Below, one piece after another: positions 56,546 to 64,000 of a stretch of 64,000 nt of DNA. A model generated the notes under the pieces. That model searched no databases. It saw nothing but the letters and a program-made list of their open reading frames with translations, and was not told where the DNA came from. A program made the position numbers and the translations under genes. This DNA is from Castellaniella denitrificans (GTDB lineage Bacteria; Pseudomonadota; Gammaproteobacteria; Burkholderiales; Burkholderiaceae_B): NCBI RefSeq assembly GCF_042653765.1, contig NZ_JBHSEZ010000001.1, positions 1,054,001 to 1,118,000 of the forward strand, written 5' to 3'. Every line of letters begins with the position of its first letter. Position 1 is the stretch's first letter.

Positions 56546-57466
56546 TCAGCGTTTCTTCACGGGGAACAGGCCTTCGGGCCTGACGGCCAGCACGATCACC
56601 ATCAGCACGTAGACCGCCAGCGACGAAACCGCGGCCCCCAGCGTGCTGGCGAGTTCCTGTTCCAGCGCCCTGCCGAGCAGGGCCGGGGCGACCGTCCGCC
56701 CCAGGGTGTCGACCAGGCCGACCACCAAGGCGCCCAGGAAGGCCCCGCGGATCGAGCCGATGCCGCCGATCACGATGACCACCAGCGTCATGATGAGGAT
56801 CGAATCGCCCATGCCGGGCTGCACCGACAGGATCGGCCCCACCAGTGCGCCGCCCAGGCCCGCCAGGCCGGCCCCCAGGGCGAAGATGAAGGTATTGAGC
56901 CAGCCGATGTTCACGCCCAGCGCCGCGACCATGGCGCGATTGCTGGCGCCGGCGCGGATCAGCATGCCGACGCGGGTGCGCTCGATCAGCAGGTACAGGC
57001 CCAGGGCCACCAGCAGGCCCGCCAGGATGATCAGCAGGCGGTACAGCGGATAGGGCGTGCCCAGCACCATGACGGTATTGCTCAGCGCGTCGGGCAGGCT
57101 CATGAAGATCGGCGCCGAGCCCCAGATCATGCGCACGGCCTCGTTGCAGAACAGCATCAGCCCGAAGGTGGCCAGCACCTGGTCCAGGTGTTCCCGGGGG
57201 TACAGGCGCGAGAACCCGCAGCGGTCCAGCGCCACCCCCAGCGCCATCGCGCCCCCCAGGCCCGCCAGGATCGACAGCGAAAAGGAATCCGTGTGGCTGA
57301 AAGTGGCGGCGGCGAAATAGGCCCCCATCATGTACAGGGCGCCATGGGCCAGGTTGATGAAGCTCATGATGCCGAAGACCAGGGTCAGGCCGGCGGCCAG
57401 CAGGAACAGCAGGATCCCGTACTGCAGGCCGTTCAGGGCCTGCATGAACAACAGCTGCGGACTCAT
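56546..57466 (-). CDS. livH: ABC transporter permease, LivH type
   Basis: A 306-residue membrane permease: QALNGLQYGILLFLLAAGLT at the start, SFINLAHGALYMMGAY, and RTRVGMLIRAGASNR with ALGVNI, the LivH coupling segment. GGAGG ribosome site before the ATG. Second gene of the five-gene Liv unit. Confidence 0.93.
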   Translation of the reverse strand: MSPQLLFMQALNGLQYGILLFLLAAGLTLVFGIMSFINLAHGALYMMGAYFAAATFSHTDSFSLSILAGLGGAMALGVALDRCGFSRLYPREHLDQVLATFGLMLFCNEAVRMIWGSAPIFMSLPDALSNTVMVLGTPYPLYRLLIILAGLLVALGLYLLIERTRVGMLIRAGASNRAMVAALGVNIGWLNTFIFALGAGLAGLGGALVGPILSVQPGMGDSILIMTLVVIVIGGIGSIRGAFLGALVVGLVDTLGRTVAPALLGRALEQELASTLGAAVSSLAVYVLMVIVLAVRPEGLFPVKKR

Positions 57467-57526
57467 GTCCGTCCTCCGTGGCGGGCGGCGCGCCGCCCGC
57501 CGTTCAAGGTTCGATGCGCGGGCCGA

Positions 57527-58696
57527 TCAATACTTGCACTTCTCGAAATAGGCGTCGGCGTGGTTCGACAGGGGCTTGCCGATGGTCTTCAGGGAAACGC
57601 GGCCCTGGTCGTCCTTCGCCACCTGGAAGGCGTAGAAGTCCTCGATGGGGAAGCCGTTGACGTTGAACTTGTAGGCCCCGCGCAGGGACGCGTAATCCGC
57701 CGCGCGCAAGGCGTCGCGGAACGCCTTCTTGTCGGCGACCTTGCCGCCGGTCTTTTTCAGGGCGCTGTCGATCAGCAGCGCCGAATCATAGGACTGGGCG
57801 GCGTACTGCGAGGGAATGCGCTTGTATTTCTTCTCGAAGGCGGCCACGAAGGCCTCGCTGGCGGGGTTCTTGAAGTCGGGGCCCCAGAAGGTGCCCGCGT
57901 AGGCGCCCAGGGCGGCCTCGCCCAGGGCCGGCAGGGTGCTGCCGTCCACAGTGGACACCGTCAGCAGCGGGACCTTGCCCATCAGGCCGAACTGCTTGTA
58001 CTGCTTGACGAAGTTCACGCCCATGCCGCCGGGCAGGAAGACCCAGACGGCGGCGGGATTGGCGGCCTGCAGCGCCAGCAGCTCCGCCGAATAATCCTGC
58101 TGGCCCAGCTGGGTGTAGACCTCGCCCGAGACGCGGCCCTTGTAGAAGCGCGTGAAGCCCTTCACCTGATCGCGGCCCGACTGGTAGTTGGGCGTGATCA
58201 TGTAGACGTCCTTGTACTTCTGGTCGGTCGCGAACTGGCCCATGACCTCGGCCTGCCCGTCGTTCTGCCAGGACGCGAAGAAGAAGCCCGGATTGCACTG
58301 GCCGCCGGCCAGGGGCGCCGGCCCCGCGTTGGAGCCGACGAAGGTCACGTCGGCGTCGGCCATGGGCTTGGCGATCGCCATCATGACGTTGGAGAACGTC
58401 ACCCCGGCCACCAGGTCGACCTTGTCCTTCTCGATGAATTTCTGGACGGCCTGCACGCCCACGTCGGGCTTGAGCTGGTCGTCTTCCTTCAGGAAGACGA
58501 TGTCCTGGCCGCCCAGCTTGCCGCCGTTCTGCTCCAGCGCGAGGTTGAAGCCGTCGACCATGTCCTGGCCCAGCGCCGCGCCGGAACCGGACAGGGTGGC
58601 CAGGAAGCCGATCTTCACCTCGGCCTGCGCGGACCCGGCGGCCAGCCCCAGCGACAGGGCCATGGCGGTCGTCAGCAAGGTTGTGCGGAATGCCAT
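57527..58696 (-). CDS. ABC transporter periplasmic binding protein, LivK-like (probable aromatic substrate)
   Basis: A 389-residue exported protein of the Leu/Ile/Val-binding family: signal peptide ending AQAEV (about residue 26), mature part KIGFLATLSGSGAALGQD, then NYQSGRDQVKGF in the middle. This branch often binds aromatic acids rather than branched-chain amino acids. It follows nbaG by 48 bases in an AT-rich stretch that may hold an extra promoter, and heads the Liv genes. Context suggests anthranilate, kynurenine or a nitro/hydroxybenzoate as cargo (inference). Confidence 0.9.
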   Translation of the reverse strand: MAFRTTLLTTAMALSLGLAAGSAQAEVKIGFLATLSGSGAALGQDMVDGFNLALEQNGGKLGGQDIVFLKEDDQLKPDVGVQAVQKFIEKDKVDLVAGVTFSNVMMAIAKPMADADVTFVGSNAGPAPLAGGQCNPGFFFASWQNDGQAEVMGQFATDQKYKDVYMITPNYQSGRDQVKGFTRFYKGRVSGEVYTQLGQQDYSAELLALQAANPAAVWVFLPGGMGVNFVKQYKQFGLMGKVPLLTVSTVDGSTLPALGEAALGAYAGTFWGPDFKNPASEAFVAAFEKKYKRIPSQYAAQSYDSALLIDSALKKTGGKVADKKAFRDALRAADYASLRGAYKFNVNGFPIEDFYAFQVAKDDQGRVSLKTIGKPLSNHADAYFEKCKY

Positions 58697-58744
58697 GTTT
58701 GTCTCCTCAAGGATTAATAGTTTAGTTTTAAAGTATCGTCGATC

Positions 58745-59533
58745 TTACACGAAAGTCAGCGAGGTGCAACCCATTTCCTGCATGTGCAGCATGACGTGAT
58801 CGCCGGGCTCGACCGAGACCGCCTCGGTGATGCCGCCGGAGAGGACCAGCGTGCCGGCCGGGATCTCCCCGCCGCGCGCGCCCAGGTGATTGGCGAGCAT
58901 GGCCACCGCGTTGGCCGGATGGCCCAGCACCGCGGCGCCCGCGCCCAGCGCGACGACCTGGCCGTTCTTTTCCATCACCACGCCCGTGGCGCGCAGGTCC
59001 AGGTCGAGCGGATCGCGCGGGATGCCGCCGACCACGAAGCGCGACGACGAGCAGTTGTCGGCCACCACGCTCTTGAGGTCGAACTTGAAGTCGCGGTAGC
59101 GGCTGTCGATGACCTCGATGCCGGGCAGCACGAAGTCCGTCGCGGCCAGGACCTCGGCGATCGTGCAGCCGGGACCGGCCAGCGGCGCCTTGGTCACGAA
59201 GACGATCTCCGGCTCGACCTTGGGATGGATCAGGTCCGCGTGCCGGCACCGGCCGCCGTCGGGCACCACGAACGAGTCGGCCAGGAAGCCGAAGATCGGG
59301 GTCTCGATGCCCATCTGGCGCATCTTGGCGAACGAGGTCAGGCCGGCCTTCAGGCCGACGACCCGGGCGCCCCGGGCCAGCTTGCGCCGCAGGATCGCAT
59401 CCTGCACGGCGTAGGCGTCGTCCCAGTCCATGTCGGGATGGTCCAGGGTGATCTTGAGGGTGTCGCGCGCCTGCAGTTCGCAGTCTTCCAGGCGTTCGGC
59501 CAGCGCCTCGACGGTCGCAATATCAAGACTCAT
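58745..59533 (-). CDS. nbaG: 4-Oxalocrotonate decarboxylase
   Basis: Converts 2-oxohex-3-enedioate (4-oxalocrotonate) to 2-oxopent-4-enoate with CO2 loss. The 262 residues align by eye with DmpH/XylI: PDMDWDDAYAVQ, VVGLKAGLTSFAKMRQMG, LIHPKVEPEIVFVTKAPL, VIDSRYRDFKFDLKSVVADN and GAGAAVLGHPANAVAMLAN. The VVGLK and FDLKSVVADN versions separate it from the hydratase paralogue at 61487-62272. ATG overlaps the aldolase stop (ATGA). Confidence 0.92.
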   Translation of the reverse strand: MSLDIATVEALAERLEDCELQARDTLKITLDHPDMDWDDAYAVQDAILRRKLARGARVVGLKAGLTSFAKMRQMGIETPIFGFLADSFVVPDGGRCRHADLIHPKVEPEIVFVTKAPLAGPGCTIAEVLAATDFVLPGIEVIDSRYRDFKFDLKSVVADNCSSSRFVVGGIPRDPLDLDLRATGVVMEKNGQVVALGAGAAVLGHPANAVAMLANHLGARGGEIPAGTLVLSGGITEAVSVEPGDHVMLHMQEMGCTSLTFV

Positions 59534-60558
59534 GCCGCGCTCCTCTTGCGCGCCAGGTTCAGCGCCGTGTCCTCGATCATGTCCTCCTGGCCGCCGACCA
59601 TGCCGCGCCGGCCCATCTCCACCAGGATCTCGCGCGCCGGCACGCCGTAGCGCTGCTCGGCGCGGCGCGCGAACAGCAGGAACGAACCGTACACGCCGGC
59701 ATAGCCCAGCGTCAGCGCGTCGCGGCTCAGGCGCACCGGCTCCTTCATCATCGGAAAGACGATGTCCTCGGCCACGTCCTGCACCTTGAACAGGTCCACG
59801 CCGGTCTCGATGCCCATCAGGTTGCAGACGGCCACCAGCGCCTCCATCGGCGTGTTCCCCGACCCGGCCCCCATGCCCGAGCACGCGGCGTCGATGCGGT
59901 CGGCGCCCGCGTCGATGGCCGCCATGCTGTTGGCCACGCCCATGGCCAGGTTGTGGTGGCCGTGGAAGCCGATCCCGGTCTCGGGCTTCAGCGCCTGGCG
60001 CAGCGCCCCGATCTTCTCGGCCACCTGGTGCGGCAGCATGTGGCCGGCCGAATCGGTCATGTAGATGCAGTTGGCGCCGTAGCCCTCCATCAGCCGGGCC
60101 TGTGCGACCAGCCCCTCGGCCGTGTTCATGTGGCTCATCATCAGGAAGCCCACGGTGTCCATGTCCAGCTTGCGGGCCGCCTCGATGTGCTGCTGCGAGA
60201 CGTCGGCCTCCGTGCAATGGGTGGCCACCCGGATGGTGCGCACCCCCAGGCCGTAGGCCATGCGCAGGTGCTCGACCGTGCCGATGCCCGGCAGCAGCAG
60301 CGCCGACACCTTGGCCCGCTTCAGCAGCGGGATCACGGTGCCCAGGTATTCCTCGTCGCTGTGCAGCGAGAAGCCGTAGTTGACCGACGCGCCGCCCAGG
60401 CCGTCGCCGTGGGTCACCTCGATCAGCGGCACGCCGGCCTCGTCCAGCCCCCGCGCCACGTCCTGCATCTGCCGCAGGGTGATCTGGTGGCGCATGGCGT
60501 GCATGCCGTCGCGCAGCGTCATGTCGTGCAGGGTGACGGTTTTCTTGTCTGTGCTCAT
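59530..60558 (-). CDS. nbaI: 4-Hydroxy-2-oxovalerate aldolase
   Basis: Splits 4-hydroxy-2-oxovalerate to pyruvate and acetaldehyde. The 342-residue DmpG-type protein has LHDMTLRDGMHAMRHQ with the metal/catalytic residues at the start, EVTHGDGLGG, and TGIGFHGHHNLAMGVANS with the metal-binding His-x-His. It forms a channelling complex with the acetaldehyde dehydrogenase encoded just upstream. GGAGG site before the ATG. Confidence 0.95.
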   Translation of the reverse strand: MSTDKKTVTLHDMTLRDGMHAMRHQITLRQMQDVARGLDEAGVPLIEVTHGDGLGGASVNYGFSLHSDEEYLGTVIPLLKRAKVSALLLPGIGTVEHLRMAYGLGVRTIRVATHCTEADVSQQHIEAARKLDMDTVGFLMMSHMNTAEGLVAQARLMEGYGANCIYMTDSAGHMLPHQVAEKIGALRQALKPETGIGFHGHHNLAMGVANSMAAIDAGADRIDAACSGMGAGSGNTPMEALVAVCNLMGIETGVDLFKVQDVAEDIVFPMMKEPVRLSRDALTLGYAGVYGSFLLFARRAEQRYGVPAREILVEMGRRGMVGGQEDMIEDTALNLARKRSAA

Positions 60559-60570
60559 GGTGTCCTCCTG

Positions 60571-61476
60571 TTACGCCGCCGACAGGTTCAGCGCGCCCTT
60601 CTGGATGCGCTCGGCGAACATCTCGGCGGTGCGCGTGGCCGACGCGGTCATGATGTCCAGGTTCCCGGAGTACTTGGGCAGGTAATCGCCCAGGCCCTCG
60701 ACCTCCAGGTAGATCGAGACGCGCCGGCCGTCGAAGACCGGGCCGTTGACCAGCCGGTAGCCGGGCACGTAGCGCTGGACTTCGGCCAGCATCCGTTGCA
60801 CGGATTCGGTGATGGCCGCCTCGTCCGGATCCGATTCGGTCAGGCAATGCACGGTGTCGCGCATGATCAGCGGCGGCTCGGCCGGATTCAGGATGATGAT
60901 GGCCTTGCCCTTCTTCGCACCGCCCACCCGCTCGACCGCGCCGGCCGTCGTGACGGTGAACTCGTCGATGTTGCGGCGCGTGCCGGGCCCCGCCGATTTC
61001 GACGAGACGGTGGCCACGATCTCGGCGTATGCCACCGGCTGCACGCGCGAGACCGCCGCCACCATCGGGATGGTGGCCTGGCCGCCGCAGGTGACCATGT
61101 TGACGTTGGTCTCGCGCCGCTCCAGGTGCTCGCTCAGGTTGACCGGCGGCACGCAGTACGGGCCGATGGCCGCGGGCGTGAGGTCGATCATCAGCGCGCC
61201 GCGCGCGGTCACCTTGTCGCTGTTGTCCTTGTGCGCGTAGGCCGAGGTCGCATCGAACACGATCCGGACGCGGTCCCCGGCCATGTGCGGCAGCAGGCCG
61301 TCCACGCCTTCGGCCGTGGTCTTCAGGCCCAGTTCGCGGGCGCGCGCCAGGCCCTCGGACTGCGGGTCGATGCCCACCATCCAGACGGGCTCCAGCACAT
61401 CGCTGCGCTTGAGCTTGTACAGCAGGTCGGTGCCGATATTGCCCGACCCGATCAAGGCACACCTGATCTTTTCCAT
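60571..61476 (-). CDS. nbaJ: Acetaldehyde dehydrogenase (acylating)
   Basis: Converts acetaldehyde and CoA to acetyl-CoA with NAD. The 301 residues begin MEKIRCALIGSGNIGTDLLY, the DmpF N-terminus with the NAD loop, and carry the active-site cysteine C130 in NMVTCGGQATIP. Start at 61476 is chosen because AAGGA lies directly before it. An ATG six codons earlier (61494) overlaps the hydratase gene. Partner of the aldolase in substrate channelling. Confidence 0.95.
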   Translation of the reverse strand: MEKIRCALIGSGNIGTDLLYKLKRSDVLEPVWMVGIDPQSEGLARARELGLKTTAEGVDGLLPHMAGDRVRIVFDATSAYAHKDNSDKVTARGALMIDLTPAAIGPYCVPPVNLSEHLERRETNVNMVTCGGQATIPMVAAVSRVQPVAYAEIVATVSSKSAGPGTRRNIDEFTVTTAGAVERVGGAKKGKAIIILNPAEPPLIMRDTVHCLTESDPDEAAITESVQRMLAEVQRYVPGYRLVNGPVFDGRRVSIYLEVEGLGDYLPKYSGNLDIMTASATRTAEMFAERIQKGALNLSAA

Positions 61477-61486
61477 GGTGGTTTCC

Positions 61487-62272
61487 TTATGCAATAAACC
61501 GTACGCCGCAGGCGCCGATGCCGCCGATCGACACCTGCAGGCTGTCCCCGGCGGCGACCGGCGTCATCGCCGCCAGCGCCCCGGACAGGATGATCTCGCC
61601 GGCCTCCAGGCCGGTCCCCAGCGTCCCCAGCGCATTGGCCAGCCAGGCCACGGCGTTGGCGGGATGCCCCAGCGCCGCGGCGCCCGCCCCCGTGCCCAGC
61701 AGCTCGCCGTTCTTCTCGAACACCATGCCGCAGGTGCGCAGGTCCAGGCCGCGTGGGCTGACCAGCCGGTCGCCCAGCACGAACACGCCGCAGGAGGCGT
61801 TGTCGGCCACGGTGTCCTGGATCCTGATCTTCCAGTCGCGGATGCGCGAATCGACGATCTCGAAGCAGACGGTCACGGCCTCGGTCGCGGCCAGCACGTC
61901 GCTGACCGTCACGCCCGGACCGCGCAAGGCCTTCTTCAGCACGAAGGCGATCTCGCCCTCGGCCTTGGGCTGGATCAGCCCGGCCATGGAGATGGCCTCG
62001 CCCGGCGCGACCACCATGTCGCTGAGCAGGTAGCCGAAGTCCGGCTGGTAGACGCCCAGCATGTCCATGACCGCCTGGCTGGTGACGCCGATCTTCTTGC
62101 CCACCACGCGGGCGCCCGCGTCCAGGCGGCGGCCCACCATGCGTTGCTGCACGCGGTAGGCGTCCTCGACGCGCATGTCCGGGTGGCGGTTCGTCAGGGG
62201 CTCGATGGCTCGGCGGTCGGCCCAGGCGGCATGCAGTTCATCGCCCAGTCGTTCGATCAGCGCGGGTTCCAT
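61487..62272 (-). CDS. nbaH: 2-Oxopent-4-enoate hydratase
   Basis: Adds water to 2-oxopent-4-enoate, giving 4-hydroxy-2-oxovalerate. The 261 residues match the DmpE/XylJ pattern: VVGKKIGVTSQAVMDMLGV, QPDFGYLLSDM, LIQPKAEGEIAFVLKKAL, WKIRIQDTVADNASCGVFVLG. The KKIGVTS block separates it from the decarboxylase paralogue. An ATG at 62344 would overlap the ACMSD gene and is rejected. Ten bases before nbaJ. Confidence 0.94.
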   Translation of the reverse strand: MEPALIERLGDELHAAWADRRAIEPLTNRHPDMRVEDAYRVQQRMVGRRLDAGARVVGKKIGVTSQAVMDMLGVYQPDFGYLLSDMVVAPGEAISMAGLIQPKAEGEIAFVLKKALRGPGVTVSDVLAATEAVTVCFEIVDSRIRDWKIRIQDTVADNASCGVFVLGDRLVSPRGLDLRTCGMVFEKNGELLGTGAGAAALGHPANAVAWLANALGTLGTGLEAGEIILSGALAAMTPVAAGDSLQVSIGGIGACGVRFIA

Positions 62273-62288
62273 GTTGGCGGGGCTCCGT

Positions 62289-63281
62289 TCAGGCAAGATT
62301 GAAGAAGGACCGGGCGTTCCCGGCCAGGATGCGGCGCTTTTCATCGGCGTCCAGCAGGGCGGTCTCGCCCACCAGCGCGCCGATGCGCTGTTCGCCCAGC
62401 GGGTAGGGATAATCGGACCCGAGCATCACGCGCTCGCTGCCCATCACGTCCACCAGCAGGCGCAGGGCCCTGGGATCGAAGACGGCGGAATCCACCGAGA
62501 ACCGGTCGCAATAGGAAGAGGGCGGATTCGGGCAGTCCTGGCGCACGATGTCGCGGTACTTCCAGGCGTTGTCGACCCGGCCCAGGGTGAAGGCGAAGGC
62601 GCCGCCGCCGTGCGCGAAGCACAGCTTCAGGCTGCGCGGCAGCCGCTCGAAGGCGCCCGACAGGATCAGGGACAGGATCCCCAGCGACGTCTCCGCCGGC
62701 ATGGCCACCAGCCAGGGCAGCATCCACTGGCGCATGCGCTGACCGCCGCCCATCATGTCCCAGGGATGGACCAGCACCGGGATGCCGCTGACGGCGCAGT
62801 GGTGCAGGAATTCCACCAGTTGCGCATCGTCCAGGTCGCGGTCGCCGACGTGGTTGCCGATCTGCACGCCCACGTGGCCCGCCGCCTGGGCGCGGGACGC
62901 CTCCCGGCAAGCCAGCTCGGTGTCCTGCAGCGGCACCTGGGCCAGGGCCTTCAGGCGGTCCGGGTGGCCGGCGCAGTATTCCAGGGTCAGATCGTTCATG
63001 CGGGCGGCCCAGTCGGCGACCTTGCGGGCGTCCAGCTCGTAGCCGAACATGATCGGCGTGGCGCTGACGATCTGCATGTCCAGGCCCAGGCGGTCCATGT
63101 CCGCCACGCGCAGGTCGGGATCCCACAGCACGGGCACGACCGGGCGGAATTCGCTGTCGCCCCTCATGATCATGCCCTCGTCCCGGCCGGTGATCTTCAG
63201 CCAGGGAGCCTGCATCGGGTCCAGCGCATGGGCCTGCTCGCGGGAGATTTCCGGAAAGATGTGCGCGTGGATGTCTATCAT
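62289..63281 (-). CDS. nbaD: 2-Amino-3-carboxymuconate-6-semialdehyde decarboxylase (ACMSD)
   Basis: Zinc amidohydrolase-fold decarboxylase acting on the ring-cleavage product of 3-hydroxyanthranilate. The 330 residues start MIDIHAHIFPE (metal ligands H5 and H7), then GHVGVQIGNHVGDRDLDD, VLVHPWDMMGG, LKLCFAHGGGAFAFTLGR and VMLGSDYPYPLG, all ACMSD marks. Diverts the path from quinolinate to 2-aminomuconate semialdehyde. Thirty bases after nbaC and 16 before nbaH. Confidence 0.95.
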   Translation of the reverse strand: MIDIHAHIFPEISREQAHALDPMQAPWLKITGRDEGMIMRGDSEFRPVVPVLWDPDLRVADMDRLGLDMQIVSATPIMFGYELDARKVADWAARMNDLTLEYCAGHPDRLKALAQVPLQDTELACREASRAQAAGHVGVQIGNHVGDRDLDDAQLVEFLHHCAVSGIPVLVHPWDMMGGGQRMRQWMLPWLVAMPAETSLGILSLILSGAFERLPRSLKLCFAHGGGAFAFTLGRVDNAWKYRDIVRQDCPNPPSSYCDRFSVDSAVFDPRALRLLVDVMGSERVMLGSDYPYPLGEQRIGALVGETALLDADEKRRILAGNARSFFNLA

Positions 63282-63311
63282 GTCGATCGCCTTCGTTTTC
63301 TTGTGTCCCGC

Positions 63312-63887
63312 TCAGAAATCCCGGACGCGGGAACTCCGCAGCTGCTCGTGCCAGATGCGATAGTCCTTGCCCGGGTGCTGGGTGCCGCAGCCGGGGCAGA
63401 CGCGCTCCTCATCCTTCAGGGCATAGAACTGGCCGTAGACCTTGGGCAGGTCGTCCACCAGGCTTTCCAGCTGCTTGGAGGCCTTCCAGACTTCGGTGCC
63501 GCAATGGGCGCAATACCATTGCAGGCTGTCGTGCCTGCCCTGGGGACGGGGCAGTTCGATCAGCAGGCACAGGCCGTCGGGGTCGGGGCGCTGCGGCGAA
63601 TGGATCAGGTGCGGCGGCTGCAGGAAGATGTCGCCTTCCTTCAGGTCGATGCGCTCGAAGCGCCCGCGGTCCCAGACGATCAGGAACGCCTCGCCCCGCA
63701 GCTGGTAGAAGATTTCCTCGGTCGGGTTGTCGTGGAAGTCGGTGCGCTGGTTGCCGCCGCCGACCATGTTGATGATGTAGTTGCCGTCGGGAAAGATCGC
63801 CGCGTTGCAGACCGGCGGCTTGAGCTGGTCGCGATGATCGTCCACCCAGTGCATCAGGTTTTTGGGCAAGCCGTACTTGGCATCCAT
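63312..63887 (-). CDS. nbaC: 3-Hydroxyanthranilate 3,4-dioxygenase
   Basis: Cupin dioxygenase cleaving 3-hydroxyanthranilate. The 191 residues hold the iron ligands H52, E58 and H96 (equivalent by eye to H51, E57 and H95 of characterised bacterial enzymes) and the bacterial-type C-terminal rubredoxin-like iron site with C126-x2-C129 (CAHC) and C164-x2-C167 (CPGC). Length and MDAKYGLPKNL fit the family. First complete gene of the pathway in the window. A further gene of the same strand ends 63 bases upstream. Confidence 0.96.
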   Translation of the reverse strand: MDAKYGLPKNLMHWVDDHRDQLKPPVCNAAIFPDGNYIINMVGGGNQRTDFHDNPTEEIFYQLRGEAFLIVWDRGRFERIDLKEGDIFLQPPHLIHSPQRPDPDGLCLLIELPRPQGRHDSLQWYCAHCGTEVWKASKQLESLVDDLPKVYGQFYALKDEERVCPGCGTQHPGKDYRIWHEQLRSSRVRDF

Positions 63888-63950
63888 GTCTGTCTCCTCG
63901 TGGTGCGCCGGCGCCTGTCGGGGGCGCCGGTCGTCGTGTCCGGCCCGGGG

Positions 63951-64000
63951 TCAGGCGGCCGGCGGCCTGTAGGCGATGGCCTTGATCTCGATCCGCAGGT
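63951..64000 (-). CDS. RidA-family protein, C-terminal fragment; possibly 2-aminomuconate deaminase
   Basis: Only the last 15 or so codons are in the window, reading LRIEIKAIAYRPPAA then stop. This fits the final beta strand of RidA-family proteins, to which bacterial 2-aminomuconate deaminases (NbaF) belong. Given the pathway around it, NbaF is the expected enzyme, but the fragment is too short to be sure. Confidence 0.4.
   Translation of the reverse strand, partial: LRIEIKAIAYRPPAA

Overview
The window is a very GC-rich, densely packed bacterial chromosome segment with no rRNA, tRNA, CRISPR array, transposase or integrase that I could see. The gene content (liuR/liuABD leucine operon with aceK, argS-SPOR-dsbA, smg-gluQ, several TRAP transporters, a nba-type 3-hydroxyanthranilate pathway) and the codon usage suggest a betaproteobacterium, most probably of the Alcaligenaceae (Bordetella/Achromobacter relatives). 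This assignment is inference from content, not from a marker search.

Layout. 1-1.9 kb: C-terminal part of an Rhs protein ending in a DUF2235 (Tle1-like) lipase domain, a likely type VI effector. 2.0-5.0 kb: argS, a SPOR-domain protein and dsbA. 5.1-7.5 kb (minus strand): a PLP sulfur-amino-acid lyase and an MBL-fold hydrolase, divergent from the leucine/isovalerate operon liuR-liuA-aceK-thiolase-liuB-liuD (7.6-16.1 kb). A perfect 16-bp palindrome lies in the shared promoter region. 16.2-17.6 kb: smg and gluQ. 17.7-23 kb: a fused DUF2157/GDYXXLXY membrane protein divergent from topB. 23-27.7 kb: gntR divergent from gntK and a TRAP transporter, with two perfect palindromic operators. 27.7-30.5 kb (minus): a second TRAP transporter, divergent from tartrate-dehydrogenase-like, aldehyde dehydrogenase and SDR genes (30.9-34.2 kb). 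34.2-36.0 kb: acetolactate synthase catalytic subunit. 36.2 kb: a small SET-domain protein. 36.7-39.6 kb: a third TRAP transporter, then a TSUP permease.

40.6-54 kb is a purine-catabolism island. On the minus strand it holds yaeQ, amn, guaD, xdhC, xdhB and xdhA. On the plus strand it holds a LysR regulator, an NCS2 purine permease, uraD and allA, with a second, paralogous LysR on the minus strand. Together these take AMP/guanine to hypoxanthine and xanthine, to urate, and cover two later steps. Uricase, HIU hydrolase, allantoinase and allantoicase are not in the window.

54-64 kb is one long minus-strand gene run. It reads from a RidA-like fragment at the right edge through nbaC, nbaD, nbaH, nbaJ, nbaI and nbaG into a complete branched-chain-amino-acid-type ABC importer (livK-H-M-G-F). 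The enzymes form the lower meta-cleavage route from 3-hydroxyanthranilate to pyruvate and acetyl-CoA. The attached importer is presumably for the aromatic substrate.

Other structure: a roughly 100-bp dispersed repeat occurs twice (about 12.28-12.42 kb and 17.62-17.72 kb), and two TGAT-N7-ATCA dyads precede xdhA/LysR and the purine permease. I saw no clearly novel multi-gene system. The most unusual items are the Rhs-lipase without a downstream immunity gene, the SET-domain protein, the fused DUF2157/GDYXXLXY protein, the dispersed repeat, and the coupling of the 3-hydroxyanthranilate pathway to a Liv-type importer.
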